The position numbers were made by a program, and so were the translations under genes. A DNA stretch of 64,000 nt from Pseudomonadota bacterium. Lineage in GTDB: Bacteria; Pseudomonadota; Gammaproteobacteria; Burkholderiales; Gallionellaceae. The stretch covers positions 1 to 64,000 of the forward strand of contig JAJXUI010000008.1 in NCBI GenBank assembly GCA_021782995.1, in the 5' to 3' direction. How positions within the stretch are numbered: the first letter of the stretch is position 1; the number at the start of each line of letters is the position of its first letter. The notes beneath the pieces were generated by a model that saw nothing but the letters and a program-made list of their open reading frames with translations, was not told the DNA's origin and made no database searches. Below are positions 33,648 through 43,300 of the stretch, piece by piece.

Positions 33648-33670
33648 AAACCCGTACCGGAATTTGCCTG

Positions 33671-36526
33671 TCAAGGTGAGGCAGGGGGGGGCGCATCAGA
33701 TTGTTGAAGCGGAGGGTCGGCGCAGATATCTATCATGCGTGCAACAGTGGGTGCAATTTCAGCTGAAAGATTCATTTGCAGCAGTTTTTCGAACGCGGGT
33801 GCCGGGACAGGCGGGGAGTACAGATAGCCTTGCACATAATCACAGCCAAACGCTTTCAGCAGGTCGCGCTGGGCAACGTTTTCCACCCCTTCCGCAATGG
33901 TCTTGATATGCAGTTTGTGCGCCATCACGATGATGGCCTCAACCAGTGCCTGGTCACTCTGGTTTTCAATCAGGCTGGAAACAAACGAGCGGTCAATCTT
34001 GAGGTAATCGATATCAAACTGTTTGAGATAGGACAAGGCTGAGAATCCGGTGCCAAAATCGTCTATGGATACTTCGATGCCGTGGTTGCGGCATTGCAGC
34101 AGCGTATGCTGAACTCTGGCAGATTTTTTCAGCAGCAGGCCTTCGGTAATTTCAATGGTAATGCAGTTGCCGGGCAGTCCGGCGGCTTCCAGTGCATCCA
34201 GCCAGTCGCTAAAGTCCCGGTCAAATTCCAGCGGTGAACGGTTGACGCTGATCTGGACTGCCTGCCTCAGACGTTTGCGCCAGTCTGCAATGTGGGCGAG
34301 AGTCTGATGGAACACCCAGTTTCCCAGTTCGTAAATCAGGCCGAACTCTTCCGCCAGCGGGATGAAGGTGCTGGGGCACACGGCACCGCGCATCGGATGA
34401 TGCCAGCGCAGCAGGGCTTCTGCCTTCTCGATATGTCCGTCCGATAGCCTGACGATCGGTTGGTAATACACTTCAATTTCATTGCGTACCAAAGCGTGGC
34501 GCAGGTCATTGGTCAGCGTCAGTTTTTCCAGCGCATTCTGTTCCATGGCATGGGTAAAGTGGCTGTAGCGGTTTCGCCCGCCTGTTTTTGCGGCATACAT
34601 GGCCTGGTCTGCATGCTTCATAAGATCTTCCATATTGCCGGCATCACGCGGATAGACGGCAATGCCGATACTGCCTGAGATATAGCCGATCTCATCTTCG
34701 CCCAGCGGGTAAGGCTTGCTCAATTCATCGAGTATTTGCTGGGCGATCCGGTCCAGTTGCATTTGCCGTTCAAAATCACCAATGATGACAGTGAATTCAT
34801 CTCCGCCCAGACGGGCCACCGTGTCGGTATCGCGTACCCTGGCTTTGATGCGTCGCGCGGCTTCCATCAACAGGAGATCCCCCTTGTTATGGCCCAGCGT
34901 ATCGTTGACTTCCTTGAAACGGTCAAGGTCGATGAACAGCAGTGCCAGCGGGATGCCGGTGCGATGCGTCAATTTGATTTCCCGTTCCAGCCTGTCATGC
35001 ATCAGGCGCCTGTTGGGCAGGCCGGTAAGGGAGTCGAAGTTGGCCTGTTGCCAGATCAGTTCGGCCTTGCTTTTCTGGTCGGTAATATCAAAGAACTGGG
35101 CAACGTGGCGGTAGATGCTGCCATCCGAATGGCGGATCACGCTGATGTTGGCGAGTTTGAAATGCAGTGATCCATCCTTGCGCCGGTCTGCCAGCTCGCC
35201 CTGCCAGTGTCCATTCTTGATGATGGTGCGCCACATTGCGCGATAGAAAGATTTTTTATGCCGCCCGGACTGCATCAGCTTGGGATTCTGGCCAATCACA
35301 TCTTCGCGGGTATAGCCGGTTTGCTGGGTAAAGGCCGGATTCACGTCCACGATCAGGTTGTTTTCATCCGTGATCAGGACGCCTTCTGCGCTTTGCTGGT
35401 AGATCAGGGTTGCAAGCTGCATCGCTTCTTCGGCCTGCTTGCGGCTGGTCAGGTCGATCAGGTAGGCAATGCCCTGGTCGTTGTTGCCTTCCAGCATCGA
35501 GGCGCCAAGGTATACGGGCACCAGACTGCCATTTTTGTGGAAAATGCATTTTTCATAAGGTTCGCATTTGCCATGAAGTTGCAGTTCGCGGATGGCTTTG
35601 GCATCCTGCTCGATATATTTTTGCGGCGTCATGGCGATCCAGTTCATCGCGGAAGCTTTCAGGTCATGCCGGCTGTAGCCAAGCATGTTCAGCAGATGGT
35701 CGTTTGCATCCAGCACGCTGCCGTCCATGCTCCATGAGGCGATGCCTATGGTGTCGGATTCACGCAGGCTGGTAAAGCGGGCTTCGCTGTTGAGCAGTTT
35801 GAGCTCGGAAATGGAAATCGAGCGGATGATACGTCTGCTGATGAAGGCAGTAATGCTACCGAAGGCGAGCAGCATCATGACAGTCAGCCATATTACTGTC
35901 GATTTTACCCAGCGCGCGCCTTCCCCAAGGACCTGGGAAAAGCGGTTTTCGAGCTGCAATAACTCTTCGTTCAGCAAGCGCAGCTGGCTGGTGGAGGCAT
36001 CAATGACTGTGTGATTGCCGGACTGGATTGCCTGGTGGATTCTTCTGCCGGCTTCACTCAACTCAGCGATTTTACTGTCGCCTTCCATCCAGATTGCCGC
36101 AGCATCGCGCATATAGGAAACCTGTTTGAAATTGAGGAAAAACCAGATCATCGAATCCACATCCAGCGGATCATTCTGTCCTTGCAGGAAACCTTCTGCG
36201 GCCGATGCTTTGTCGGGGGGGGAATCAAGCAGCGCCAGTCTCGCTTTCCTGTCGCCGAAGTTGACCTGCAAGGCTTGCTCAAAAGCCTGGTAATCGGACT
36301 CTTGGTGATTCCGTGTATACCGTTCCAGGCTGAGTACGGCATCTTTCTGTGCCTTGGCCCATAGCCCCTCGCCCCGCACAAAGGAGCGGACGCCATCAAA
36401 TACCCTGCCCTCAAGATAGATCGTAACAGCCAGTACGAAGGTGATCAGCAAAAAGAGGGCAATGATGGTAATTACGCCGCGTATGCTTGATGACCGTACC
36501 GGTTTGGCAAGGTTGTGCAAGTTCAT
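33671..36526 (-). CDS. Membrane-bound PAS-PAS-GGDEF-EAL cyclic-di-GMP protein
   Basis: This 951-residue protein has transmembrane helices at about 17-38 and 207-228 enclosing a ~165-residue periplasmic sensor region. Two PAS domains follow (about 250-360 and 370-485). The GGDEF domain has RLGGDEF (574-578) with an intact inhibitory RxxD site (RDTD) upstream. The EAL domain has AEALLRW (703-705), and DDFGTGFSALSYLKQFDIDY is preserved. Both activities look possible: cyclic-di-GMP synthesis and breakdown. The ATG at 36526 follows AGAAGGGAAGAGT. It is monocistronic; 36527-36726 has no gene. Confidence 0.93.
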   Translation of the reverse strand: MNLHNLAKPVRSSSIRGVITIIALFLLITFVLAVTIYLEGRVFDGVRSFVRGEGLWAKAQKDAVLSLERYTRNHQESDYQAFEQALQVNFGDRKARLALLDSPPDKASAAEGFLQGQNDPLDVDSMIWFFLNFKQVSYMRDAAAIWMEGDSKIAELSEAGRRIHQAIQSGNHTVIDASTSQLRLLNEELLQLENRFSQVLGEGARWVKSTVIWLTVMMLLAFGSITAFISRRIIRSISISELKLLNSEARFTSLRESDTIGIASWSMDGSVLDANDHLLNMLGYSRHDLKASAMNWIAMTPQKYIEQDAKAIRELQLHGKCEPYEKCIFHKNGSLVPVYLGASMLEGNNDQGIAYLIDLTSRKQAEEAMQLATLIYQQSAEGVLITDENNLIVDVNPAFTQQTGYTREDVIGQNPKLMQSGRHKKSFYRAMWRTIIKNGHWQGELADRRKDGSLHFKLANISVIRHSDGSIYRHVAQFFDITDQKSKAELIWQQANFDSLTGLPNRRLMHDRLEREIKLTHRTGIPLALLFIDLDRFKEVNDTLGHNKGDLLLMEAARRIKARVRDTDTVARLGGDEFTVIIGDFERQMQLDRIAQQILDELSKPYPLGEDEIGYISGSIGIAVYPRDAGNMEDLMKHADQAMYAAKTGGRNRYSHFTHAMEQNALEKLTLTNDLRHALVRNEIEVYYQPIVRLSDGHIEKAEALLRWHHPMRGAVCPSTFIPLAEEFGLIYELGNWVFHQTLAHIADWRKRLRQAVQISVNRSPLEFDRDFSDWLDALEAAGLPGNCITIEITEGLLLKKSARVQHTLLQCRNHGIEVSIDDFGTGFSALSYLKQFDIDYLKIDRSFVSSLIENQSDQALVEAIIVMAHKLHIKTIAEGVENVAQRDLLKAFGCDYVQGYLYSPPVPAPAFEKLLQMNLSAEIAPTVARMIDICADPPLQQSDAPPPASP

Positions 36527-36726
36527 ACTCTTCCCTTCTGTTGTTGAGTCGGGCTGCCTGATGACTGGACGGTATTTTTGCAGGAGAAGCATAGCATGCA
36601 GCAGATGCTGTTGAAATCATGCAAAGGGACTAATTTTGCAAAGAATGTCGACTTCACTGAGCCTGAGAAAACCGGGGCAGGAGTGCGGAAATTCGTGCTG
36701 CAGCTTGCCCTCCAGCTATGCGGAAT

Positions 36727-37539
36727 TCAGGGGTAATACAGGAACAGGCGGTATCCCGCGGGTTTCAGGTCGGTGGTGTCGAGGTGCAGGCGGATGCTGG
36801 TGATGCGATTGGCGGGCAGGCCGAGGTCAGCCGTGTGTGGATTGGGAATATAGTCAGCCGGTGCAAAGTTGCGGCGCGCCACCGCGTTGTCCAGGGTATC
36901 GGTCAGGGTCAGCTCGATATTGGGATAGTTTAATGGATATGGGGCCCGGCTGCGCATGCTGGCATGCAGCACAATGATGCTGGCCTGGGCTGGCGTCGCT
37001 TCCAGTTCGGAGGACTCGATATTGATCAGGTCGATTTTCTGCGGCAGCGGGATCGTGCATCCGAGCAGGTTGCAGGCCGCAACCATCGCGGGTTTCAGGC
37101 CGGGCAGGCGTGACGCGATCTCCACACGGAACAGATAGAGCGCCTGCAACAGCACCAGCAGGGTCAGTAATATGTTGCCGGCCAGCCAGATTTTGCGGTT
37201 CAGCGGCTTGTGCTTTTTCATGCCGGCAATTTCAATATCCGGCAGGTGCCGGAAATCATTTTTCAGTCTGGCGGCGGCTTCCGGGGAAATGGAAACCTGG
37301 CTGGCTGTCATGGCTTGCCGGTTTTCGTCGTATGCCTCGAAGAGGCCGGTGGCATCAGCGATTTCATCCATGACCAGCGGCAGGTCGAGTTGCTGCGGCT
37401 GGGGCTGGAACAGGTTATCGACCGCATTAAATATGTTCTGGCATTTGCCGCAGCGCACCATGCCCTGATGCGCATTGCGTTGCGCCGGGGTAATCCTGAA
37501 GTGCGTGCCACACTGTGGGCAAACGGTTATGTCGGTCAT
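36727..37539 (-). CDS. Zinc-ribbon and DUF3426 membrane protein
   Basis: This 270-residue protein begins MTDITVCPQCGTHFRITPAQ and has a second pair CGKCQNIFNAV, the MJ0042-type zinc finger. A membrane segment (KIWLAGNILLTLLVLLQALY) and a DUF3426 C-terminal domain (GLKPAMVAACNLLGCTIPLP, LTLTDTLDNAVARR) follow. This arrangement is common in betaproteobacteria next to prmA, but its function is unknown. It overlaps the prmA stop by four bases (ATGA). The frame extends to 37560; I use the ATG at 37539. Confidence 0.85.
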   Translation of the reverse strand: MTDITVCPQCGTHFRITPAQRNAHQGMVRCGKCQNIFNAVDNLFQPQPQQLDLPLVMDEIADATGLFEAYDENRQAMTASQVSISPEAAARLKNDFRHLPDIEIAGMKKHKPLNRKIWLAGNILLTLLVLLQALYLFRVEIASRLPGLKPAMVAACNLLGCTIPLPQKIDLINIESSELEATPAQASIIVLHASMRSRAPYPLNYPNIELTLTDTLDNAVARRNFAPADYIPNPHTADLGLPANRITSIRLHLDTTDLKPAGYRLFLYYP

Positions 37540-38423
37540 TTCCTCGTGCCGGATATGCAAGCCCAGCCATCTTCCACGATCACAGGATTCAGGTCAAACC
37601 ATTGTCCGTAGACTTTCATGACATCTTCAGCTTGTTCAGCCAGCACGCCTGAAAGCACGATGCGGCCACCTTGTCGTGCGGTACCCGCCAGCAACGGGGC
37701 GAGCATTTTCAGCGGATTGGTCAGGATGTTTGCCACCACGACATCAAAAGTCGGCAGCGTATCCTCCGGCAAGGAGAACGTTGCCACCACCTGATTGGCG
37801 AGTGCATTGTCGCCACTGGACTGAACTGCCTGTGCATCCACATCGATGCCGAGTGCGCTGCCTGCACCGAGTTTCATTGCGGCGATGGCAAGGATGCCGG
37901 AGCCGCAACCGTAATCCAGCACGGTTTCGCCGCCAATGATGTTTTCATCGAGCCAGCGCAGGCACAAACGGGTGGTGGGATGGCTGCCGGTGCCGAATGC
38001 CAGTCCCGGGTCGAGCACGATGTTGATCGCGCTGTCATCCACCGGTACATGCCAGGTGGGTACGATCCACAGGCGTTGCGAAATGCGGATCGGGTCGAAT
38101 TGCGACTGGGTCAGGCGCACCCAGTCATTGTCTTCGACGCGGCTGACCTGATACTCGGGAATGCTGGCCAGGCCACAGGATTCGGCTGCGGCGGCGAGGA
38201 TGGCTGCCGCATCAGCGGTTTCCTCCAGCAGTGCACTGATCAGGTTATGCGACCACACGGAATCTGTGGGTTCGCCGGGCTCGCCGAAGATGGCCTGTTC
38301 GTCCGGCGTATCGGCGTCCGCGTCATGCACGTCCACCGAAAGTGCACCGAGTTCAAGCAATGCCTCGCTCAGACGCTCCGCAATGTCAGCGTCTGCTTTC
38401 ACGGTAAGCGATAGCCACGCCAT
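37536..38423 (-). CDS. prmA: Ribosomal protein L11 methyltransferase
   Basis: This 295-residue SAM methyltransferase trimethylates L11. The N-terminal PrmA fold ([18 protein letters not shown]) is followed by the SAM site ETVLDYGCGSGILAIAAMKLG and VVANILTNPL. It sits between DUF3426 and accC, the usual betaproteobacterial order. The ATG at 38423 overlaps the accC stop (TGATG). A GTG one codon earlier is an alternative. The lengths and motifs are complete. Confidence 0.95.
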   Translation of the reverse strand: MAWLSLTVKADADIAERLSEALLELGALSVDVHDADADTPDEQAIFGEPGEPTDSVWSHNLISALLEETADAAAILAAAAESCGLASIPEYQVSRVEDNDWVRLTQSQFDPIRISQRLWIVPTWHVPVDDSAINIVLDPGLAFGTGSHPTTRLCLRWLDENIIGGETVLDYGCGSGILAIAAMKLGAGSALGIDVDAQAVQSSGDNALANQVVATFSLPEDTLPTFDVVVANILTNPLKMLAPLLAGTARQGGRIVLSGVLAEQAEDVMKVYGQWFDLNPVIVEDGWACISGTRK

Positions 38424-39778
38424 CACTTTTCCTTGTTGCGTTCGGCCAGCTTGTGCTCGAGGTAGTGAATGCTGGTGCCGCCTTGCATGAAGGCGGCATC
38501 CTGCATCAGTTCCTGGTGCAGGGCGATGTTGGTTTCAATCCCTGCAACGGCCATTTCAGACAAGGCGACGCGCATGCGGGCAATGGCCTGGTCGCGTGTA
38601 TCGCCGTAGGCGATCAGCTTGCCGATCATCGAGTCGTAATTCGGCGGGATCGTGTAGTTGGCATAGACATGCGAATCCACGCGGATGCCGGGGCCGCCGG
38701 GCACGTGCCAGGTGGTGATGCGGCCTGGTGACGGGGTGAACTTGAACGGATGTTCGGCGTTGATGCGGCACTCGATCGCATGGCCTTTCAGGGCAATGTC
38801 CTTCTGGCGATAGCGCAATTTTTCGCCGGCCGCAATGCGGATCTGCTCCTGCACGATGTCCACCCCGGTGACCATTTCGGTCACCGGATGCTCCACCTGC
38901 ACGCGGGTGTTCATTTCGATGAAATAGAACTCGTCGTTCTCGTACAGGAATTCAAACGTGCCGGCACCCCGGTAACCGATCTTGCGGCAGGCCTCTGCGC
39001 AGCGCTCGCCGATCTTGTCGCGCAGCTTGATGTTCAGCAGCGGCGCGGGCGCTTCTTCCAGCACTTTCTGGTGACGGCGCTGCATCGAGCAATCACGCTC
39101 GCCCAGGTAAATGGCATTGCCATGGGTGTCGGCGAGTATCTGGATCTCGATATGGCGCGGGTTCTCCAGGAACTTCTCCATGTACACCATCGGATTGTTG
39201 AACGCAGCCTGCGCTTCGGTGCGGGTCATGTTCACTGCATTGATCAGTGCGGCTTCGGTATGCACCACGCGCATGCCGCGACCACCGCCACCGCCGGCGG
39301 CCTTGATGATCACGGGGTAGCCGATATGACGGGCGATCTTGACGATTTCCGCCGGGTCTTCCGGCAGCGCGCCTTCCACGCCGGGCACACAGGGCACGCC
39401 GGCCTTGTTCATGGCGGCCTTGGCGGAAACTTTGTCGCCCATCAGGCGGATGGTGTCACCCTTCGGGCCGATGAACACGAAGCCGCTTTTTTCGACGCGG
39501 TCGGAGAAGTCGGCATTTTCCGAGAGGAAGCCGTAACCGGGGTGGATGGCTTGCGCATCAGTGACTTCAGCTGCGCTGATGATGGCGGGAATGTTAAGGT
39601 AGCTTTGTGCCGAGGGTGCGGGGCCGATACACACGGACTCATCCGCGAGCTTTACATATTTGGCATCGGCATCCGCCACCGAATGGACGGCCACGGTCTT
39701 GATGCCCATTTCGCGGCAGGCGCGCTGGATGCGCAATGCGATTTCACCGCGGTTGGCAATAAGTATCTTTTCAAACAT
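38423..39778 (-). CDS. accC: Biotin carboxylase subunit of acetyl-CoA carboxylase
   Basis: This 451-residue ATP-grasp enzyme carboxylates biotin on AccB. Signatures are [51 protein letters not shown] and [17 protein letters not shown]. The ATG at 39778 has a GGAGAAAAATC leader. A short upstream reading frame that mimics the first ten residues ends inside the start of this gene. It is co-directional with accB. Confidence 0.97.
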   Translation of the reverse strand: MFEKILIANRGEIALRIQRACREMGIKTVAVHSVADADAKYVKLADESVCIGPAPSAQSYLNIPAIISAAEVTDAQAIHPGYGFLSENADFSDRVEKSGFVFIGPKGDTIRLMGDKVSAKAAMNKAGVPCVPGVEGALPEDPAEIVKIARHIGYPVIIKAAGGGGGRGMRVVHTEAALINAVNMTRTEAQAAFNNPMVYMEKFLENPRHIEIQILADTHGNAIYLGERDCSMQRRHQKVLEEAPAPLLNIKLRDKIGERCAEACRKIGYRGAGTFEFLYENDEFYFIEMNTRVQVEHPVTEMVTGVDIVQEQIRIAAGEKLRYRQKDIALKGHAIECRINAEHPFKFTPSPGRITTWHVPGGPGIRVDSHVYANYTIPPNYDSMIGKLIAYGDTRDQAIARMRVALSEMAVAGIETNIALHQELMQDAAFMQGGTSIHYLEHKLAERNKEK

Positions 39779-39899
39779 GATTTTTCTCCGCGGTTAATTC
39801 GCCTTCGCTGCTTACAGCCGCTATGCGATTTGGCTGCGCCGCTGCGCCGCCCATAGGCGGCTGGTCACCGCGATTCGCGATTAGGAATTTTTCAAACAT
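39771..39899 (-). CDS. Short upstream ORF resembling the AccC N-terminus
   Basis: A 42-residue frame starts at an ATG with GGAG nine bases upstream and reads [20 protein letters not shown], ending in TGA eight bases into accC. Its first residues match AccC ([12 protein letters not shown]) with mostly third-position codon differences. The remainder (rich in A, Q, P, G) is unrelated. The overlapping stop suggests translational coupling. It could be a leader peptide or the remains of a diverged accC copy. Confidence 0.5.
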   Translation of the reverse strand: MFEKFLIANRGDQPPMGGAAAQPNRIAAVSSEGELTAEKNHV

Positions 39900-39968
39900 A
39901 TTCTGGAGCTCCGGTTGGGAAAATGCACAAGCTTGATCTAACTTGCAGCTTGTTCGTGCATTTCTGGA

Positions 39969-40415
39969 TTAACCGATAATAAACAATGGCTGGCCAAATT
40001 CTACGGCCTGGCCGTTTTCGACCAGGATGGCCTTGATGGTGCCGCTGGCGTCGGCTTCGATTTCATTCAGCAGTTTCATCGCTTCAATGATGCACAGGGT
40101 GTCGCCCTGGCTGACGGTCTGGCCGACATCGACAAATGCCTTGGCGCCAGGGGAAGGAGAACGGTAGAAACTGCCGACCATCGGCGATTTCACCACATGG
40201 CCTTCGGGAACGGCTGGTTCTGCAGCTGCTGGGGACGGTGCGGCAGCGGCGGCGGCCGGTGCGGCCATCGGCTGGGGGGCGGCATAAACATGCTGCACGG
40301 CGGCGGAAGAGGCGCGGGAAATGCGGACAAACTCTTCACCTTCCTTGATTTCCAGTTCGCCGATGCCGGAGTTTTCCACCAGTTCGATCAGCGTTTTGAT
40401 TTTGCGTAAATCCAT
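39969..40415 (-). CDS. accB: Biotin carboxyl carrier protein of acetyl-CoA carboxylase
   Basis: This 148-residue protein has an N-terminal helical region ([20 protein letters not shown]), an Ala/Pro-rich linker and a C-terminal biotinyl domain. The biotinylated lysine is in [18 protein letters not shown]. It carries CO2 from AccC to AccAD for fatty acid synthesis. The spacer to accC (about 190 bases) contains the AccC-mimic ORF and a short GC-rich repeat-like sequence. Confidence 0.97.
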   Translation of the reverse strand: MDLRKIKTLIELVENSGIGELEIKEGEEFVRISRASSAAVQHVYAAPQPMAAPAAAAAAPSPAAAEPAVPEGHVVKSPMVGSFYRSPSPGAKAFVDVGQTVSQGDTLCIIEAMKLLNEIEADASGTIKAILVENGQAVEFGQPLFIIG

Positions 40416-40482
40416 TTCTCACTCCTTATTATCAATTTTGGGCAAGCGTCAGGTTTATAGATATAAATGACGATGTTACCTG

Positions 40483-40914
40483 TTACTTGTTTAATGCATA
40501 TTGCAGGGCAAACTCATAACCGCTTGCCCCGAGACCACTGATCACGCCGATGGCGAGATCGGAAAAATAGGATTCCTTGCGGAAAGCTTCGCGCGCATGG
40601 ACATTGGAAAGGTGCACCTCGATGAACGGGAGGCCGACGCCAGCCAGCGCATCCCGTACGGCGACGCTGGTATGGGTGAAGGCTGCGGGATTGATGATGA
40701 TGAACGCAGTACCGTCATTTTTTGCGGCATGAATGCGCTCGATCAGCACATGTTCGGCATTGCTTTGCAGGGTGGCAAGCTTTGCACCGGCATTTTCCGC
40801 TTGTTGCTTTAATCGGGTATTAATTTCGTCCAACGTGGTCCGACCATAGACCTCAGGCTCGCGCGTTCCGAGTAAATTCAGGTTGGGTCCGTGAAGCACG
40901 AGGATGTTTTTCAT
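40483..40914 (-). CDS. aroQ: 3-dehydroquinate dehydratase, type II
   Basis: This 143-residue small enzyme of the shikimate pathway begins [20 protein letters not shown]. It has [15 protein letters not shown] and [20 protein letters not shown], with [13 protein letters not shown] for the catalytic His and Arg. The ATG at 40914 is preferred over the longer frame. In betaproteobacteria it commonly precedes accBC, as here. Confidence 0.96.
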   Translation of the reverse strand: MKNILVLHGPNLNLLGTREPEVYGRTTLDEINTRLKQQAENAGAKLATLQSNAEHVLIERIHAAKNDGTAFIIINPAAFTHTSVAVRDALAGVGLPFIEVHLSNVHAREAFRKESYFSDLAIGVISGLGASGYEFALQYALNK

Positions 40915-40994
40915 GCGCGCATTTTGCCGCATTTGGGCGTAGATTGTCCAGATTTAGCGGTAATTTAAGGGAATTCTAATATTACTGTAAATTT

Positions 40995-41315
40995 TTAATG
41001 AGGCATGCCATCGCGGATTTCCTGTACCAGCACCCAAGGGCTGACAACCACTGCCCAGACCTCTGTGTCATTGGCGAACCAGTCTGCCGCCTGCGCATCA
41101 CTGACTTTGGCCACCATTCCGGCCTGCAGCCACTGTTCAAATTGGCGCTTGTTGTCGTCATGCATCTGCAAGGCGACCTCCACCAGATCGAGCTGAGTGC
41201 TCACACCAACTGCTGCGCCGCTGGCAAAGAATTTCTGTAACTCCTTGAAGTGAATACGCGAAGTTTCCATGTTGACTTTGGCGCGCAGGATCTCCTGCAT
41301 TTTGGAGTCTGTCAT
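40995..41315 (-). CDS. DUF2288-family protein
   Basis: This 106-residue protein is acidic and cytoplasmic. The start MTDSKMQEILRAKVNMETSR and the end SPWVLVQEIRDGMPH match the DUF2288 pattern I know from gammaproteobacterial and betaproteobacterial genomes. The function is unknown. The gap to the following LTA-synthase-like gene on the 5' side is AT-rich. Confidence 0.75.
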   Translation of the reverse strand: MTDSKMQEILRAKVNMETSRIHFKELQKFFASGAAVGVSTQLDLVEVALQMHDDNKRQFEQWLQAGMVAKVSDAQAADWFANDTEVWAVVVSPWVLVQEIRDGMPH

Positions 41316-41340
41316 AACTATTTGTATATATTATATTAAT

Positions 41341-43275
41341 TTAAGGTGCGAGATGGTTTGCCAGCTGCAATTGCGTGGTGGCCTGATAAACCGCCAGCAG
41401 GTTCTTTTCCATTTCATCAGCAACTGCGGGAGGCAAGTCCGCAGATTGCCCCATGCGGTGGTCGAGGTTATGTGACACCCAGCCACTGTCGGTAATCCAG
41501 TTGATCACACCATCGCGTACGGTGAGTGCGGCACGCCCATCATTGCGTGAGTCGTCGCCGAGTGAGCGACCGAGTCCGGCATAAGCTGTTTTCCAGCCAG
41601 CCAGGTCGGCCAGGGTCGGCACGATGTCAAACTGGCTGCCGATTCTTGTATCGATGCCGGGCTTGACGCCGGGGCCGACAATCAGCATGGGGATATGGAA
41701 CAGGTTGGGCAGATTGTCGACATTCTCGACAAACTCATTGGTATGGTCGGCCACCAGCACGAAGATCGTATTGTCATAGTAGCCGGCAGCCTTGGCGGAT
41801 TTGAAAAACTCGCCGAGCGCCCAGTCGGCGTAATACATCGCATTCAGTGCCTTGTCGCGGTCGGTATCGCCGGGATATTTCTTCCACTCATTGCCGGGGA
41901 TCAGCCAGGGAATATGTGTGGTGGAAGTAAACATGTAGCCGAGAAAGGGTTTGTGTGCAGCGGCGAATCGCCTGTTGCCTTCCTGCAGGGTGTTGTGGTC
42001 CCAGGTGCCCCAGGTGGAAGCCGCTTTCCTGTGTGCATGCAGTTCCGGCATGTCTTCATTGCCGAGATAGGTGGAAAAGCCGGCACGTTCCGAGATCACG
42101 TTGAAGCGCAAGGAGTTGCGGTCACTGCTTTGCAGGAACAGCGTGTCATAGCCTTGCGACTGTGCGATGGTGCCGAGGAAGCTCATGCGGTTCTGCTCCA
42201 TTCCTTCGCCGAGGAAAGGCATGTTGGGCAGTGTCGGCATGCCCGCGAGTATTGCTGCTGCGCCCTGGATCGAGCGCTGGCCGTTGGCGTAGAAGTTGGT
42301 AAACAGCCGGCCCTGTTTGGCCAGCGCATCAAAATTCGGCGTGACACCAAGCGGCGCCTGATGCATCTGTTCGCGCATTGCGTCGACAAAATCCGCACTC
42401 CAGCTTTCCAGCATCAGCACCACGACATTCGGTTTATTCTTTTTGGCGGTACTGCCGACCTGGCGGTATAGCGGGAACTGCGGATGTTCGACGGGTGAAT
42501 GTTTGCCGGCGAGAAAATCATGCGTGCGTCGGATGGCTTCATCTTCCGGCATGAACACCTTGGGCGGCGGGGCGATGTCGTTCAGCGCGCGCGCCACGGC
42601 AAATGCGCCATTCATGGCCAGATATCCCTGCGGCAGCGAGTTGGAAAAGAACGCTTCGCCCACGCTGATCGGCTTGCCGGTGACGCCGCCGCGGCCAAGG
42701 ATCACCAGCAGCAACAGGCCGAACAGCAGGCTGACCAGCCGCAGCCAGATGCGTGACGGGGCGGGTGGTATGTGGTGTGTCAGGTAACGCCAGTAATACG
42801 CACCGCCCAGCGCCAGCACGCCGAACAGGAACAGGCCTGCGCCATACTGGCTGAACGCCAGCATCGCCATCGACGCCATGTCCTCGCCGATGGTATTGAT
42901 CTCGGCGCCGACATGACGGTGCACCATGCTGAAATACAGGGTGTCGCCCACTGCCATCAGGATCATTGCCAGCAGCGCGATATAGATGAACCAGCCCCAT
43001 AGCCGCTGCCAGTAGGCATGATGGCTCCAGCGGAACGGCAGCATCATGAACACCACCAGCGGAATGCCGAGCAGCATCGCGACCATCGACACATCGAAGC
43101 GCAGACCGACGAAAAAGGACTGCACGACCTGCAGGAAATCCAGACTGCGGAAATCGCCGTGATAGGCCACATACAGCACCAGCCGTAGCAGGGTAAATGG
43201 CAGCATGCAGGCTGCAAAGATCAGCAGCATGCGTGTCCAGGCGCTTTTATGCTGCAGCAGACGGGGTGGGTGCAT
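41341..43275 (-). CDS. LTA-synthase-like sulfatase-fold membrane transferase
   Basis: This 644-residue protein has five N-terminal transmembrane helices, then a periplasmic alkaline-phosphatase-superfamily domain. Motifs are VVVLMLESWSADFVDAM, NGQRSIQGAAAILAGMP (nucleophile position), GYMFTSTTHIPWLIPG and LVADHTNEFVENV. The family transfers phosphoglycerol or phosphoethanolamine. In Gram-negatives such proteins modify periplasmic glucans or lipids. It is preceded by an AT-rich leader similar to that of cysG. Confidence 0.87.
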   Translation of the reverse strand: MHPPRLLQHKSAWTRMLLIFAACMLPFTLLRLVLYVAYHGDFRSLDFLQVVQSFFVGLRFDVSMVAMLLGIPLVVFMMLPFRWSHHAYWQRLWGWFIYIALLAMILMAVGDTLYFSMVHRHVGAEINTIGEDMASMAMLAFSQYGAGLFLFGVLALGGAYYWRYLTHHIPPAPSRIWLRLVSLLFGLLLLVILGRGGVTGKPISVGEAFFSNSLPQGYLAMNGAFAVARALNDIAPPPKVFMPEDEAIRRTHDFLAGKHSPVEHPQFPLYRQVGSTAKKNKPNVVVLMLESWSADFVDAMREQMHQAPLGVTPNFDALAKQGRLFTNFYANGQRSIQGAAAILAGMPTLPNMPFLGEGMEQNRMSFLGTIAQSQGYDTLFLQSSDRNSLRFNVISERAGFSTYLGNEDMPELHAHRKAASTWGTWDHNTLQEGNRRFAAAHKPFLGYMFTSTTHIPWLIPGNEWKKYPGDTDRDKALNAMYYADWALGEFFKSAKAAGYYDNTIFVLVADHTNEFVENVDNLPNLFHIPMLIVGPGVKPGIDTRIGSQFDIVPTLADLAGWKTAYAGLGRSLGDDSRNDGRAALTVRDGVINWITDSGWVSHNLDHRMGQSADLPPAVADEMEKNLLAVYQATTQLQLANHLAP

Positions 43276-43300
43276 TAAGTAACTATATGAATTAATTAAA

